This document shows, piece after piece, positions 36,974-49,700 of a stretch of 64,000 nt of DNA (position 1 is the stretch's first letter; each line of letters opens with the position of its first letter). The DNA is from Frigidibacter sp. (GTDB lineage: Bacteria; Pseudomonadota; Alphaproteobacteria; Rhodobacterales; Rhodobacteraceae). The notes beneath the pieces were generated by a model, which saw nothing but the letters and a program-made list of their open reading frames with translations, made no database searches and was not told the DNA's origin. The stretch spans positions 62,001 through 126,000 of the forward strand of contig NZ_JAUYTT010000014.1 in NCBI RefSeq assembly GCF_030695035.1, written 5' to 3'. Both the position numbers and the translations under genes were made by a program.

Positions 36974-37030
36974 TCAGGCCACGGCCCCCCTGACTGTCCC
37001 GACACCTCTCTCCACTATCACTCTAGACAC
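36974..37030 (-). CDS. Micro-ORF, 18 codons, with ideal ribosome site
   Basis: GTG start at 37030 preceded by AAAGGAGGTGG, the full anti-16S complement, 7 nt away. The peptide would be MSRVIVERGVGTVRGAVA. Translation would run through the 5' arms of both long-range stems of the surrounding RNA element and so could switch its fold. Too short for coding statistics. The same stretch read on the + strand mimics the 16S rRNA 3' end (CCACCTCCTTTC), an alternative explanation. Confidence 0.4.
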   Translation of the reverse strand: MSRVIVERGVGTVRGAVA

Positions 37031-37100
37031 TGGACCACCTCCTTTCAATGCGTTGCCGTTAAGCCAAGGTTGCCACAGATTTTGTGTGTGTCAAATCTTT

Positions 37101-37730
37101 TTACGCAAGGGGTGCGCTGTTTCCCAATAGCCTTGAAACGATCAGGCGGAAGGGTACCAGTGCTGCCAAAGCCAGCGTCAGCTTGACGAGCCAGTCGGCA
37201 ACGGCCAGCGAAACCCAGAGCGGAGCCACCGGGCCGAGGCCCAGAAGCGGTAGCATCTCGCCGGCCCAGGAGACGTCATTGCCGGGTTCAAGGAAGACCA
37301 GCGCGCCCGAGAAGGCGACCGAGAAGAAGATCGCAGTGTCGAGCGAGGAGCCGACGAGGGTGGAGACCAGCGGCGCGCGCCACCAGGCACCGCCGCGCAT
37401 CCGGTCGAACACCGCCACATCCAGCATCTGCGCGACAAGGAAGGCGAGGCCGGAACCAAGCGCCACGCGCAGCGTGACCAGCGGGCCGAACTCGCCCATG
37501 ATCTGAGTTCCGATCAGCGAGCAGGCAATGCCGGTGACAAAGCCCGCCAGCACCACGCGCCGGGCGGCTGCGGGGCCATAGACGCGGTTCATCACATCGG
37601 TGACGAGGAAGGCGAAGGGATAGGTGAAGGCGCCCCATGTCAGCCAGCTTCCCAGCAGGATTTGCACGAGGATGTTCGAGGCCACGACTATGGCGGCCAT
37701 GGCAAGGATGCCAGGAAGGTATCGGGTCAT
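37101..37730 (-). CDS. Queuosine precursor transporter (YhhQ/VUT family)
   Basis: 209 residues, about six hydrophobic helices. The family blocks GAFTYPFAFLVTDVMNRVYGP and RVALGSGLAFLVAQMLDVAVFDRMR are present, with SSLDTAIFFSVAFSG later. Such proteins import preQ0/preQ1 for tRNA queuosine synthesis. Its 5' region shows no clear preQ1 riboswitch to my eye. Confidence 0.88.
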   Translation of the reverse strand: MTRYLPGILAMAAIVVASNILVQILLGSWLTWGAFTYPFAFLVTDVMNRVYGPAAARRVVLAGFVTGIACSLIGTQIMGEFGPLVTLRVALGSGLAFLVAQMLDVAVFDRMRGGAWWRAPLVSTLVGSSLDTAIFFSVAFSGALVFLEPGNDVSWAGEMLPLLGLGPVAPLWVSLAVADWLVKLTLALAALVPFRLIVSRLLGNSAPLA

Positions 37731-37826
37731 GTTTGATCCGTTTTGACAAGGTTGCGGACACTTGGCCCCGCGCGGCGGGACGCGGCGGGATAGGGCCGAA
37801 TGGCCACTCCGGTCAAGCGGTTTCGC

Positions 37827-38738
37827 TCAGGGCGCGAGCCGGTAGTCCACGAACTCTGTCCGCTGGACCCAGAAGAAATTGTCATCCGAGATCATGGTCA
37901 GCCGGATCGCCCCTGCGGCGTCCTGCCAGACGGCGATGCCCTCAAGGTTGTCATGGGTGGCGGTGCGGGTCTGCAGCAGCACCTCGCCCCCCGTCACTGT
38001 GTCGCCGTCGATAGCGAAGCGCCGCACGCGGCTGAGAAAGCCGATACCAAAGAAATCCCGCTCCAGCAGGTAGAACTGCCCGTCCGGCCCGAAGTCGGCG
38101 CCGACCGGCAGCCAGTTGCCATCCCGGGGCAGGGCGAAGGGCTGCTCCCAATCGCCGCCCCTGAACCGCCAGACCGGGAAGGGCCGGTCCTTGGCGCCCG
38201 ACCGCTCTGGCAGGGTGTAGAGCGCGCTGTCCGGACCGATGGCCATAGCCTCCAGCGACGAGTTGTTCTGCAGGGCGTCGAAGGCGTCAGGCCGGGGCAG
38301 CCGCTCGGCCACACCGCCGGGGCTCGCGTAGCGCGCGACCCTAGCATAGCCCTCGAACGAGACATAGAGGCTGCGATCCGCGGCCATCGCCAGCCCCTCG
38401 GCATCGGTGAAGCGGCCGGTCAGGGCCTCCCCCTTGCTGTCGCGCAAGGGCAGCAGCGTTGCCTGCTCAACACCCGTCACACGCCCATCGGCGCCGCGCT
38501 GCAGCCGCCCTTGGGCGATGGTCCCGCGGTCCAACACCGCGGCAAAGTCCAGCCCGTCCGCCGATAGTTCCAGTCCGGAAAAGCCGCCAAACCGCTCAAC
38601 GCTGCTGCGCCAGACCCAGGTGCCGACATGCTCTGCCAGCTGCGGCTCGGCCGCGCCGCCGAGCCGGGTGCCAATGCCGAAAACCAGCGGCAGGCAGGCC
38701 AGCGCTGCGATCAGTCCGAGGCGAGTACGGCGGCGCAT
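37827..38738 (-). CDS. Esterase-like activity of phytase family protein
   Basis: 303 residues with an N-terminal signal/anchor ([17 protein letters not shown]). The beta-propeller-like phytase-esterase fold is suggested by [61 protein letters not shown], and [14 protein letters not shown] repeats. Probably periplasmic; substrate unknown. Its start overlaps the end of mepA by 28 bp, so the pair is translationally coupled. Confidence 0.85.
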   Translation of the reverse strand: MRRRTRLGLIAALACLPLVFGIGTRLGGAAEPQLAEHVGTWVWRSSVERFGGFSGLELSADGLDFAAVLDRGTIAQGRLQRGADGRVTGVEQATLLPLRDSKGEALTGRFTDAEGLAMAADRSLYVSFEGYARVARYASPGGVAERLPRPDAFDALQNNSSLEAMAIGPDSALYTLPERSGAKDRPFPVWRFRGGDWEQPFALPRDGNWLPVGADFGPDGQFYLLERDFFGIGFLSRVRRFAIDGDTVTGGEVLLQTRTATHDNLEGIAVWQDAAGAIRLTMISDDNFFWVQRTEFVDYRLAP

Positions 38739-39604
38739 TGGCGGGGCAGGTCGGCCATGGTGAACTCCTTGGGCGTGCGGACGCGCGGGCCCGGCACCTT
38801 GGGCCGTTTCGGCGGATTGCGCAGCTCTTCAAGGTAGGTGGTCACCCACCACTGCAGGCTCTCGTCGCAGCCATCGCCGCCCTTGGACAGCTCATCCACC
38901 GTCGGCGTCTGCGTCTCGCAGAGGCGATCCCCGCGGGGGCATTTCAGCCGCACATGGAAATGGGTGTTGTGGCCATAGATCGGGCGGATCTTTTGTAGCC
39001 AGCGGGCATCGCGCGGGCGGGCGGTCTTGCACATCTCGACCTTCACCGCAGCCGCCACGAAGATCCTGTCCACCCGCGGATCCGCGGCGGCCGCGGCCAG
39101 CAGCGCCTGATGCTGCGGGGTCCAGTTGCCATTCACCCGCGTCTGATCCTCAGTGCGGACCGAGATCGAGGACAGGTTCTCACGCTCTTGCCGCGTCAGG
39201 TTCAACCGCTGCGGCGGCAACATCCAGATATCGGCATCAAGGCCCATCTGATGGCTGTTATGCCCGCCGGTCATCGGCCCGCCGCGCGGCTGGCTGATAT
39301 CGCCGATGTAAAGCCCGGCCCACCCCAGCTTGCGGGCGGTCTGCGACAGGTCCACCAGATAGCCCACCATTTCAGGATGCGCCCAGTTGCGGTTACGCGA
39401 CAGGCGCATCGCCTGCCAGGTCGGCCCGCTTTCGGGCATTGCCTGCAGCCCGGCGGCGCAGCCCTTGGCATAGCTGCCGATGGCGGCGGGTGCCTGTGCC
39501 GAGGGTGCGGGCTTTGCCCCGAAGAGGTTGCGCGCCAGGGGTTCGGCCGTTGCCGGAAGGGCAAGGCCGATCAATGCGGCCAGTGTAAGTGCGAAACGGA
39601 TCAT
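38711..39604 (-). CDS. mepA: Penicillin-insensitive murein endopeptidase
   Basis: Cleaves D-Ala-meso-DAP cross-links in periplasmic peptidoglycan; 297 residues with a signal peptide ending LPATAEP. Zinc ligands of the LAS family are seen in [16 protein letters not shown] and [14 protein letters not shown]. Cysteines ([22 protein letters not shown]) match the family's disulfides. The start overlaps the MFS stop codon (ATGA). Confidence 0.94.
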   Translation of the reverse strand: MIRFALTLAALIGLALPATAEPLARNLFGAKPAPSAQAPAAIGSYAKGCAAGLQAMPESGPTWQAMRLSRNRNWAHPEMVGYLVDLSQTARKLGWAGLYIGDISQPRGGPMTGGHNSHQMGLDADIWMLPPQRLNLTRQERENLSSISVRTEDQTRVNGNWTPQHQALLAAAAADPRVDRIFVAAAVKVEMCKTARPRDARWLQKIRPIYGHNTHFHVRLKCPRGDRLCETQTPTVDELSKGGDGCDESLQWWVTTYLEELRNPPKRPKVPGPRVRTPKEFTMADLPRQCAAVLASD

Positions 39605-40944
39605 GCCGGGGCCTCCTCTCCATCGGGTTTCACCCAGACTAGCAGGACCAGCCCCAGAAGGAACAACACGATCAGGGGAGAAATCCCCGCCTGCTGGCTG
39701 CCCGTCAGCTGCGTGACCACACCAATCGACAGCGGCGCGATGAAGGACGTCGCTTTCCCGGCCAGCGCGTAGAGGCCAAACGCCTCGGTCATCCGCGTGG
39801 TATCCGCCTGCCGGACCAGCATGGTGCGGCTGGCTGATTGCAGCGCGCCCCCCCCCGCGCCGATCAGCGCGCCCATCGCATAGAAGGCGATGTCGGGCAG
39901 GGCGCTGTCCGGCCCGACGGCCATCCCGAAGACCGAGGTGCGCGAGATGAAAACCACCCCAAGTGCCACCAGCGCCAGCACCACTACGTTGAACGCGATC
40001 ACCGGCTTCGGCCCGAAGCGCGCGTCGGCCCGCCCGCCGATCCAGGCGAACAACGCCCCGGTCAGCACCGCCAGCAGCCCGAACTTGCCGACATCGGTCA
40101 CCGTCCAGTCCAGCACGCCCGCGGCGTAGATGCCGCCGAACACATACATGCCGTTCAGCGCATCGCGGTAGAACATGGATGAGAGCAGATAGGCCGACAG
40201 GCTGCGCCGCGCGGGCAGGGTGGCCAGCGTCTGGCGTAGCTGCGGCACCGCCTCGCGCGCGGCCTGCAGCACCGGCACTGCGCCCGGCACCCGCGGCTCG
40301 CGCACCCACAAGAAGAAGGGCACCATGAACAGCGCATACCAGATCGCGGTCAGCGGCCCCACCGCCCGGGTGCCCTCGCGCAGCTCCGGGTCCAGCCCAA
40401 GGATCGGCGCGATGCCGATCATCGTGCGCCCGGTCTCGCTGTTCTCTGCCAGCAGCGCCAGCATCAGTATCAACGATACCAGCCCGCCCAGATAGCCAAA
40501 GGCCCAGCCGGTGCCGGAAATCCGGCCGATCTCGGCACGGGTGCCAAGACCTGGCAGCATCGCATTGGTGAAGATCGTGGCGAACTCCATCGCCGCCAGC
40601 CCGATGCCGAAGCACAGCATCACCAGCAGCAGGCTGAAGTCGCCCGGGGCCGCGTACCACAACCCCCAGGCCCCCAGCACGTAGAAGACCGAGAACACCC
40701 AGATGAACCCCATACGCCCACCAGCCCGGTCGGCAATCGCCCCCAGCAGCGGCGCCGCCAACGCGATGACAAAGCCGGTGATGCCGATGCCATAGCCCCA
40801 GACCTGCTGCGCCGCGGTGCCGCTGCCCAGAAGCTCCTTGATATAGGGGCCGAAGATGAAGGTCAGCAGCAGCGTATTGTAAGGCTGGCTGGCCCAGTCG
40901 AAGAAGAACCAGCCCCAGATCCGCCTGTTCGCCGAAATCGCCAT
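39601..40944 (-). CDS. MFS transporter, UMF1/Atg22-like
   Basis: 447 residues from the ATG at 40944, about 12 hydrophobic segments. WGWFFFDWASQPYNTLLLTFIFGPYI is the UMF1 opening, LLGAIADRAGGRMGFIWVFSVFYVLG the MFS loop, and FYRDALNGMYVFGGIYAAG a family block. Bacterial members export or import unidentified small molecules. It is coupled to mepA by a 4-bp overlap. Confidence 0.88.
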   Translation of the reverse strand: MAISANRRIWGWFFFDWASQPYNTLLLTFIFGPYIKELLGSGTAAQQVWGYGIGITGFVIALAAPLLGAIADRAGGRMGFIWVFSVFYVLGAWGLWYAAPGDFSLLLVMLCFGIGLAAMEFATIFTNAMLPGLGTRAEIGRISGTGWAFGYLGGLVSLILMLALLAENSETGRTMIGIAPILGLDPELREGTRAVGPLTAIWYALFMVPFFLWVREPRVPGAVPVLQAAREAVPQLRQTLATLPARRSLSAYLLSSMFYRDALNGMYVFGGIYAAGVLDWTVTDVGKFGLLAVLTGALFAWIGGRADARFGPKPVIAFNVVVLALVALGVVFISRTSVFGMAVGPDSALPDIAFYAMGALIGAGGGALQSASRTMLVRQADTTRMTEAFGLYALAGKATSFIAPLSIGVVTQLTGSQQAGISPLIVLFLLGLVLLVWVKPDGEEAPA

Positions 40945-41021
40945 GCCGCCCGCTCCTGCCGCCCTGTTGCCGGCGCGATCAAGCCCCAGAATTGGTCGCG
41001 GCACAAGCCGGGGAACGGCCC

Positions 41022-41552
41022 CTAAGGCTGCGGCGGCCAGGGGCGTTCGGCATCGGCGGCAATCCAGGCCTGAACCCATGCAGGCAGGGCCGGGCTTGCC
41101 TCATGACTGCCCATCGCGGCCAGCACCTCGGCTGGCGGCACGATCCCGCCCTTGCCGGTAAAGGCCGACCGGATCAGCACCTGACTGGTACATTCGCCGT
41201 TCCGCCACATGCTCTGATCCATGTACAGGAACTTGGCATCCCAGCCGAGGCAGCGGCTGCGCATCTCGAACCGCTCGAACATCCGCACCCGGCGGCGATA
41301 GCGCACCGAACTGCCCGCCACGGTAATCCCCCAACGATTGGCGCGCAAAGGCCCGATCAGCCCGGTGCGCATCGCCAGCGGGATCCGCCCCAGATCATAC
41401 AGCGTCAGAGTGCGGCCATTGTTCAGCTCGACCCAGATGTCCAGATCCCAGGGCCAGCAGATATGCTGCGAGACATGCGTGCCGGTCACCGGCAGCGGCG
41501 GGGCCTTGCGGCATTTGGCCATCGCATAGGCCATACGGATGAAGGGATACAT
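41022..41552 (-). CDS. Thioesterase-like (THEM6-type hotdog) protein
   Basis: 176 residues, a single hotdog fold: CWPWDLDIWVELNNGRTLTLYDLGRIPLAMRTGL gives the substrate-site helix, GITVAGSSVRYRRRVRMFERFEMRSRCLGWDAKFLYMDQ the central strands. THEM6/acyl-CoA thioesterase-like proteins share this pattern; activity is not proven. It precedes the MFS gene with 77 bp between them. Confidence 0.8.
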   Translation of the reverse strand: MYPFIRMAYAMAKCRKAPPLPVTGTHVSQHICWPWDLDIWVELNNGRTLTLYDLGRIPLAMRTGLIGPLRANRWGITVAGSSVRYRRRVRMFERFEMRSRCLGWDAKFLYMDQSMWRNGECTSQVLIRSAFTGKGGIVPPAEVLAAMGSHEASPALPAWVQAWIAADAERPWPPQP

Positions 41553-41700
41553 CGGGCGCCTCCTGTTGCACCCCGCGTGACGCCGCGGCAGGGCTGCGTC
41601 AACCGCAGACGTTGCGTTACATCCTGCTGCGGCGCGAGAGGTTGCATGAAGGGCGCGCAGGCCTTACCTCTGGCGCCGCAACCCCAGCCGGAGAACACGG

Positions 41701-41994
41701 ATGACGACGCTCTACCAAGCCCTGATGCTGATCCTGAACGTCGTCTGGTTCGTGATGATCGCGCATATCATCCTGTCCTGGCTGATCAGCTTCCAGGTGC
41801 TGAACACCCGTCAGCCGATGGTCGCGCAGATCTGGTTCGGCCTGAACCGCCTGCTGGAACCGATCTATGGCCCGATCCGCCGAATCCTGCCCAACATGTC
41901 CGGGCTCGATCTTGCGCCGCTGGTGGCCTTCATCATCCTCATCATTCTGCAGCGCGCGCTGCAGAACAATGCGGGCTTCTTCTACGGCTTTTGA
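41701..41994 (+). CDS. YggT family membrane protein
   Basis: 97 residues with two hydrophobic segments (about 8-30, 70-88) and the YggT block HIILSWLISFQV followed by LLEPIYGPIRRILPNMSGLDLAPLVAF. Function in membrane integrity or osmotic tolerance is proposed for the family. It is 9 bp upstream of recQ, so the two are co-transcribed. Confidence 0.92.
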   Translation: MTTLYQALMLILNVVWFVMIAHIILSWLISFQVLNTRQPMVAQIWFGLNRLLEPIYGPIRRILPNMSGLDLAPLVAFIILIILQRALQNNAGFFYGF

Positions 41995-42003
41995 GGCCGC
42001 AGC

Positions 42004-44052
<2,049 letters not shown>

Positions 44053-44324
44053 GTGGGGCCTTCCCGCTTGCCGCTCGCGCAACGTCGCCTTTTTGTCCCC
44101 GCAGACACCAGCCCTCACTGCCTGGGTGGTGTCCTCCGCCTGACCCCTCGCAGATCTCAGCGTGCCCGCCACCTACCGCTCGCTCCCGCGAGGGGCCAGC
44201 ACGCGCCCTCGCCATTGCCTTCTCAGTGACCGGCAGCGCTGCGGATGATCTCCTTTGCCTTGTGCAAATATCCTCCGGGGGTCCGGGGGTGGAAAACCCC
44301 CGGCGCCGGCCCCCTGCGCAACCC
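44053..44324. other. Intergenic region recQ / histidine kinase, with hairpins
   Basis: About 270 bp with no credible gene between two convergent genes. GACACCA (44104) pairs with TGGTGTC (44127), and CCGGGGG (44284-44290) pairs with CCCCCGG (44298-44304). The second, 20 bp after the kinase stop, probably ends the - strand transcript. Confidence 0.5.
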
Positions 44325-46544
44325 TCAGACTTCCATCCCCGCCGGCAGCGGCGGGCGCGCCTCGGGCGGGCAATGCGCAGCGATGCGTTCGGCGATGGCG
44401 CTCTTCTTCAGCGGTTTGGTCAGGTAGTGATCGATCCCCGCCGCCAGGATCGACTCGGCATCCCCAGCCATCGCATGGGCGGTCAGCGCCACGATCGGCA
44501 CATGCCGGGTGCTGCCGGCCTCGGCGGCGCGAATGGCGCGGGTCGCCTCGCGCCCGTCCATTTCGGGCATCGAGATATCCATGAAGATCAGGTCCGGTTG
44601 CCAGCCATCCCAGATCTCCACCGCCTCGCGGCCATTGCCGGCGAATTCCAGCGCGATGTCGAACTCCTTCACCATCTTGCGAAAGACCAGCTGGTTGGTG
44701 CGGTTGTCCTCGGCCGCCAGCACCCGCATCTGCCGCCCCTGCTCGGGCGGGGCTTCAGGGGCGGGCGGCGGCACAGGCTCCTCCGGCTCGGGCGGGATGC
44801 AAGACAGGTCCTGCAAGGTGCGGAACAGATCGCTGCGCAGCACCGGCTTTTGCATGATCCCCGTCAGATCGCCGCCCGCCCCCGCCATCGCCTGCGCCGC
44901 CTCGGGGTCCGAGGTCAGCAGCAGGATCGGCACCCGCATCCCGCCCTCGCGCAGCCGCTGCGCAAGGTCCAGCCCGGTCATCCCCGGCATCTCATGGTCG
45001 GTCAGCACCAGGTCGAACACCCCGCCATCTTCGATCACCTTCAGCGCCTCGGCGGCAGACCGGCACAGCGTCACCTGCAGGCCATAGGTTTCCAGCTGCC
45101 GCTCCAGGATCACCCGGTTGATCAGCAGGTCATCGACCACCATCGCGCATTTCAGCCGGATCGGGGTTGAGGGCTTGTCAACTTCCTCGCGCGGCTCTGC
45201 CGGGGTCAGCGGCACGCGGAAGCCAAAGCACGAGCCCTCGCCGGGAACGCTGTCCACCCATACCGACCCACCCATCATCTCGATCAGCTGCCGGGTGATG
45301 GCAAGGCCCAGTCCCGTCCCCTCGAACTTGCGGTTCGAGGCCGAATCCACCTGATTGAACTGGCCGAAGATATGCTCGACATGTTCGGGCGCGATGCCGA
45401 TGCCGGTATCCTCCACCGTCACATGCAGCTCATAGGTTTCATCTGCCAGCTCGATCCCCACCACCCGCGCCAGCACATGGCCGCGCAGGGTGAACTTCAC
45501 CGCATTGCCTATCAGGTTGGTCAGAACCTGCCGCATCCGCCCGGGATCGGCGATGAAGCGGGTGGGCAGGAACAGGTCGAAATCCACCAGCAGCCTCAGC
45601 CCCTTCTCGCGCGCGGCGGGTTGCAGCAGCAGCATCACCTCATGCAGGCAGCGCTCCAGATCGAAGGGTTCGGGATAAAGCTGCATCCGCTCTGCCTCGA
45701 TGCGCGAGTAATCCAGCACGTCGTTGATGATGGTCAGCAGCGCCTCGCCCGAGGAGCGGATGGTTTCCGCGAACAGCCGCTGATCCTCTGTCATCTCGGT
45801 CTCGCAGAGCAGATCGGCCATCCCGACCACGCCGTTCATCGGGGTGCGGATCTCGTGGCTCATATTGGCGAGGAAGGCCGATTTGGCGCGGTTCGCGGCC
45901 TCGGCCCGGTCACGCGCCTCCTGCAGCTCGGCTTCGCGCCGGATGGTGATGGTGATGTCCTGCGTCAGGCAGACCAGATCGCCGTCGCTGCCCCAGCGGT
46001 CGATCAGGTTCAGATGCCGGCCCCCCGCCAGCCGCACCACGCAAGGCTCGATCTGCGCGCGGCGGATCCGCGCTGTCATTTCGTGGTGCCAGTCCAGCGG
46101 ATCGCGCCCGTCCAGCTCGATCAGCCCATGCTGCGCGGCGATCTTCAGCACTGCATCATAGGTCACCCCCTGGCTCAGCGCGATCTCGCCCTCGAAGAAG
46201 GTCAGCCAGGCCCGGTTCGCCGCCACCAGCCGCAGATTGCCGTCAAACACCGCGAACCCGTCACGCACGGTTTCCAGCGCGTCCCATAGCCGGGTCTGCG
46301 CAATCCGCGCCAGCGAGGTTGCGTGTTCAAGGTCCGACAGCACCTGGCTGTTCTGGCCCTTCAGGCTGGCCGCTTCCGACAGCGCCCGCGCCAGCCCCTG
46401 CCGCTGCTCGACGATTTCCTCGGACAGCGCCCGCGCGTGCAAGGCCAGCTGCTGATTGGCCGACTGAAGTTCTCGCTTCTTCTGTTCCAGCAGCCGCTCG
46501 GCCGCCAGCCTTGCCCGACGCTCCTTTGCCAGCCGTTCCAGCAC
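44325..46544 (-). CDS. Hybrid sensor histidine kinase with two receiver domains
   Basis: 739 residues from a GTG at 46544 (GGGGAC upstream); the frame is open farther up to 46700. A coiled-coil N-terminus (about 1-90) leads to a PAS-like domain (WDALETVRDGFAVFDGNLRLVAANRAWL). Then come HisKA with FLANMSHEIRTPMNG, an HATPase with NLIGNAVKF, DTGIGI and GTGLGLAI, and two receivers, the first with LTDHEMPG and the second with FMDISMPEMDG. No transmembrane segment is seen, so it is probably cytoplasmic. Signal unknown. It diverges from the alpha-2-macroglobulin gene. Confidence 0.92.
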   Translation of the reverse strand: MLERLAKERRARLAAERLLEQKKRELQSANQQLALHARALSEEIVEQRQGLARALSEAASLKGQNSQVLSDLEHATSLARIAQTRLWDALETVRDGFAVFDGNLRLVAANRAWLTFFEGEIALSQGVTYDAVLKIAAQHGLIELDGRDPLDWHHEMTARIRRAQIEPCVVRLAGGRHLNLIDRWGSDGDLVCLTQDITITIRREAELQEARDRAEAANRAKSAFLANMSHEIRTPMNGVVGMADLLCETEMTEDQRLFAETIRSSGEALLTIINDVLDYSRIEAERMQLYPEPFDLERCLHEVMLLLQPAAREKGLRLLVDFDLFLPTRFIADPGRMRQVLTNLIGNAVKFTLRGHVLARVVGIELADETYELHVTVEDTGIGIAPEHVEHIFGQFNQVDSASNRKFEGTGLGLAITRQLIEMMGGSVWVDSVPGEGSCFGFRVPLTPAEPREEVDKPSTPIRLKCAMVVDDLLINRVILERQLETYGLQVTLCRSAAEALKVIEDGGVFDLVLTDHEMPGMTGLDLAQRLREGGMRVPILLLTSDPEAAQAMAGAGGDLTGIMQKPVLRSDLFRTLQDLSCIPPEPEEPVPPPAPEAPPEQGRQMRVLAAEDNRTNQLVFRKMVKEFDIALEFAGNGREAVEIWDGWQPDLIFMDISMPEMDGREATRAIRAAEAGSTRHVPIVALTAHAMAGDAESILAAGIDHYLTKPLKKSAIAERIAAHCPPEARPPLPAGMEV

Positions 46545-46720
46545 GCGGGTCCCCGGTTCTTGTTCTGCCGCCGGCCATGACCGGCCGTTATTCAGCCTCG
46601 CCGCTCCGGGTGAAAATGCGCTTAATGCCGCTGGCGGAACGGCGCCTGATGGCGAGCGACTCCTTGCAAACCCGCGCCGCCGCTGCCAGCATCCGGCCAA
46701 TCTTTGAGGGAGGATCGGTG

Positions 46721-49700
46721 ATGTTGCGTCTGGTCAGGGCCATTGCCCTCGTCGCCGGGGCGTTCGCCCTGCAAGGCCTCCACCCCGTCCTGGCGCAAGA
46801 GGGCCCGATGGTGCCCGAACGCCGGCTGGTGCTGACCGAAGGCGTGGATTTCCCGGGCTCAGACATCCAGTCGATCTTCGACACCTCGCTGGAGGCCTGC
46901 CAGGCCGCCTGCCTCGCCAATACCAGTTGCACGGCCTTCACCTTCAACACCCGCTCTGGCTCGTGCTTCCCCAAAAGCGCGGTCAGCGACATGCAGCCCT
47001 ATCAGGGCGCCTATTCCGGCTGGGTGCGCGGGGCAGAGCCGGGGCTTGCCGCGCGCGCCGCCACCCGCGCGGGCGAGCTGGATTTCCTGCAGGACTATGA
47101 CTTCACCGTCGCCTACGAGCAGGCGACCGGCCTTGCGCAGCGCCACGTTACCGGCGATTGGACGGCCGAGGATCTGCTGGCTGTCGCAGCCCGCGACCGC
47201 GTGGAGGGCAACTATACCTCGGCGGCAGAGCTGCAGGGCGCGGCGCTGAACCTGACCGATGCGGCGGATCAATGGGTGGAATATTCGCGCCTGCTGCTGC
47301 TCGCCAACGTCAGCGACAATGACCGCTCCGACTACCGCAACCGGGCGCTTTCCGCCGCGATCAACGGCTATCTGCGGGCGGATGCGCCTGCCGTCCGCGC
47401 CTCGGCCCTGCTGGAAATGGCGGGGGCGCTCGAGGCGGTGGAGCGGGGCCGCGAGATGATCCCGGCGCTGCGGCTTGCGCAAGCCTTGCAGCCGCGCGAC
47501 GACACCGCCGCATGGCTGCAAGAGGCGATCGGCAAATACGGCTTCCGCATCGAGAGCCATGAGGTGCGCGCCGACAGCGCCCGTCCCCAGATCTGCGCGA
47601 TCTTCAACGAAAACCTGGTGCCCGCCGGGGTGGATTACGCGACCTTCCTGCGCCTGCCCGAAGCCGGCCTTGCGGTTGAGGCGTCGGACCGGCAAATCTG
47701 CATTTCCGGCGTGACCCACGGCCAGCGCTATGACGTGACCTTCCGCGAGGGGATGCCGGCGCAATCGGGCGAGGAACTGGCCGCCGATGTGACGTTGAAC
47801 CTCTATGTCCGCGACCGCAGCCCTGGCGCCAGCTTCCCGGGCCGCGCCTATCTGCTGCCCCGCGCCGAGGGTGCCGGCCTGCCGGTGCAGACCGTGAACA
47901 CCGAAAAGCTGGACCTGAGCCTTGCGCGCCTGTCGGACCGCAACCTGATCCGCGCCATCCAGAACGATTATTTCGGCCGCCCGCTGGAGTACTATGAGGC
48001 GGAATATCTGAGCGCCGAGATGACCGAAGTGATCTGGACCGGCACCGCCGAGGTGGCGATGGAGGTCAACCGCGACATGACCACCCGCCTGCCGCTGGAC
48101 GAGGCTTTGGGGGATCCCGAACCCGGGATCTACATCCTGACGGCCGCGGTGCCGGGGATGGACCCTTATGACACTCCGCCCGCCTCGCAATGGTTCATCG
48201 TGTCGGATCTGGGCCTGACCACACTGTCGGGCACCGACGGGCTGCATGTCTTCGTGCGCTCGCTGGCGGATGCCGGGCCGAAGGCTGGGGCGGCGGTGAC
48301 GCTGGTCTCGCGCGCCAATGCCGTGATCGGCACCGCGACCGTGGATGCAGAGGGCTACGCCAACTTCCCCGCCGCCATGACCGCCGGCCGCGGCGGCGCG
48401 CAGCCTGCGCTGGTGACGGTGACTGAGGGCGAGGAGGATTTTGCCTTCCTGCCGCTGACCGACCCCGAGTTCGACCTGTCGGACCGCGGCGTTGCGGGGC
48501 GCGAGGCCGCCCCACCCATCGACGTGTTCCTGACCACCGACCGCGGCGCCTATCGTGCTGGCGAGACGGTCCATGTCACCGCGCTCGCCCGCGATCCGCG
48601 CACCGAAGCGCTTGAAGGGCTGCCGCTGACGCTGCGGCTGATGCGGCCTGATGGCGTGGAATACTCCCGCATCCTCGCCGCCGATGCCGGGGCGGGCGGC
48701 CATGTCGCCGGCCTGCCCATCGCCGGCAACGCCCCCCGCGGCACCTGGCGGCTGGAGGCCTTCGCTGATCCCGATGCCCCCGCGCTGGCCAGCCAGACGC
48801 TGCTGGTCGAGGATTTCCTGCCCGAGCGGATCGATTTCGACCTGACCCTGCCGGGCGAGGTGCTGGCGCTGAACAGCCTGCCGGAAATCGCCATCGACGC
48901 CCGCTACCTCTTCGGCGCGCCGGGCGCCGGCCTTGGCATCGAGGGCGACCTGCGCCTGTCGGCCGCCACCAGCCTGCCCGGCTATGACGGCTACCGCTTT
49001 GGCCGCCACGACGATGGCTTCTCGCCCTGGTTCGAGACGCTCTATGCGGATGGCGACACGGCCGAGGATGGCACCGCCACGCTTCCCGTCGTGTTCCCCG
49101 ACATGGGCGATGTCGGCCGCCCGCTGCTGGCGCGCCTCGCCGTGCGGCTGACCGAAGGCTCCGGCCGTCCGGTCGAACGCCGGCTGGAACGCCCCGTAAT
49201 GCCCGCCAGCCCGGTGATCGGCATCCGCCCCGCCTTCAAGGGCGGCGCGCTGGAGGAGGGCGCCGAAGCGCGCTTCGACCTGCTGGCCATCGGCCCCGAC
49301 CTGCAGCCGGTGGACCAGCAGGTGCACTGGCGCGTGAACCGGGTCGAGACCGACTATCAGTGGTATGTCATGTACGGCCAGTGGAGCTGGGAGCCGGTGA
49401 CGACCCGCACCGTGGTTGCCGAAGGCGACGCCACCCTCGGCACCGCGCCGCTGACCGTGACCGCCCCCACCGAATGGGGCGAATACGAGATCGTGGTGGA
49501 AACCATTTCGGGCGCCTATGCCGCCACCTCGATGGGCTTCTCCGCCGGCTGGTATGTCTCGGCCCAAGGCGGCGACACGCCCGACATGCTGGAGCTTGCG
49601 CTGGACAAGCCGGCCTATGCGCCGGGCGAGACCGCCACCTTGCGGATCGTGCCGCGCGCCGCGGGTGTGGCGCTGGTCAATGTGGTGTCGAACCGCCTGA

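Larger units (their letters stand above)
36866..37060 (-). ncRNA. Candidate structured small RNA with an internal micro-ORF
   Basis: On the - strand two long-range stems can form, GGTGTCG/CGACACC (37006-37000 with 36927-36921) and inside it CAGTCAGGG/CCCTGACTG (36996-36988 with 36951-36943), followed by a terminator hairpin. TTGAAA (37050-37045) and TAGAGT are 17 bp apart; farther up TTGACA at 37094-37089 is a perfect -35 box. No - strand gene follows, so it is not a leader of a downstream gene. I know no Rfam family that it matches; the strand is favoured by promoter, ribosome site and terminator. Confidence 0.45.

Noticed and set aside
37731-37800. preQ1 riboswitch before the queuosine transporter
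   Set aside because: A GC-rich stem is present but I cannot find the conserved preQ1 aptamer elements.
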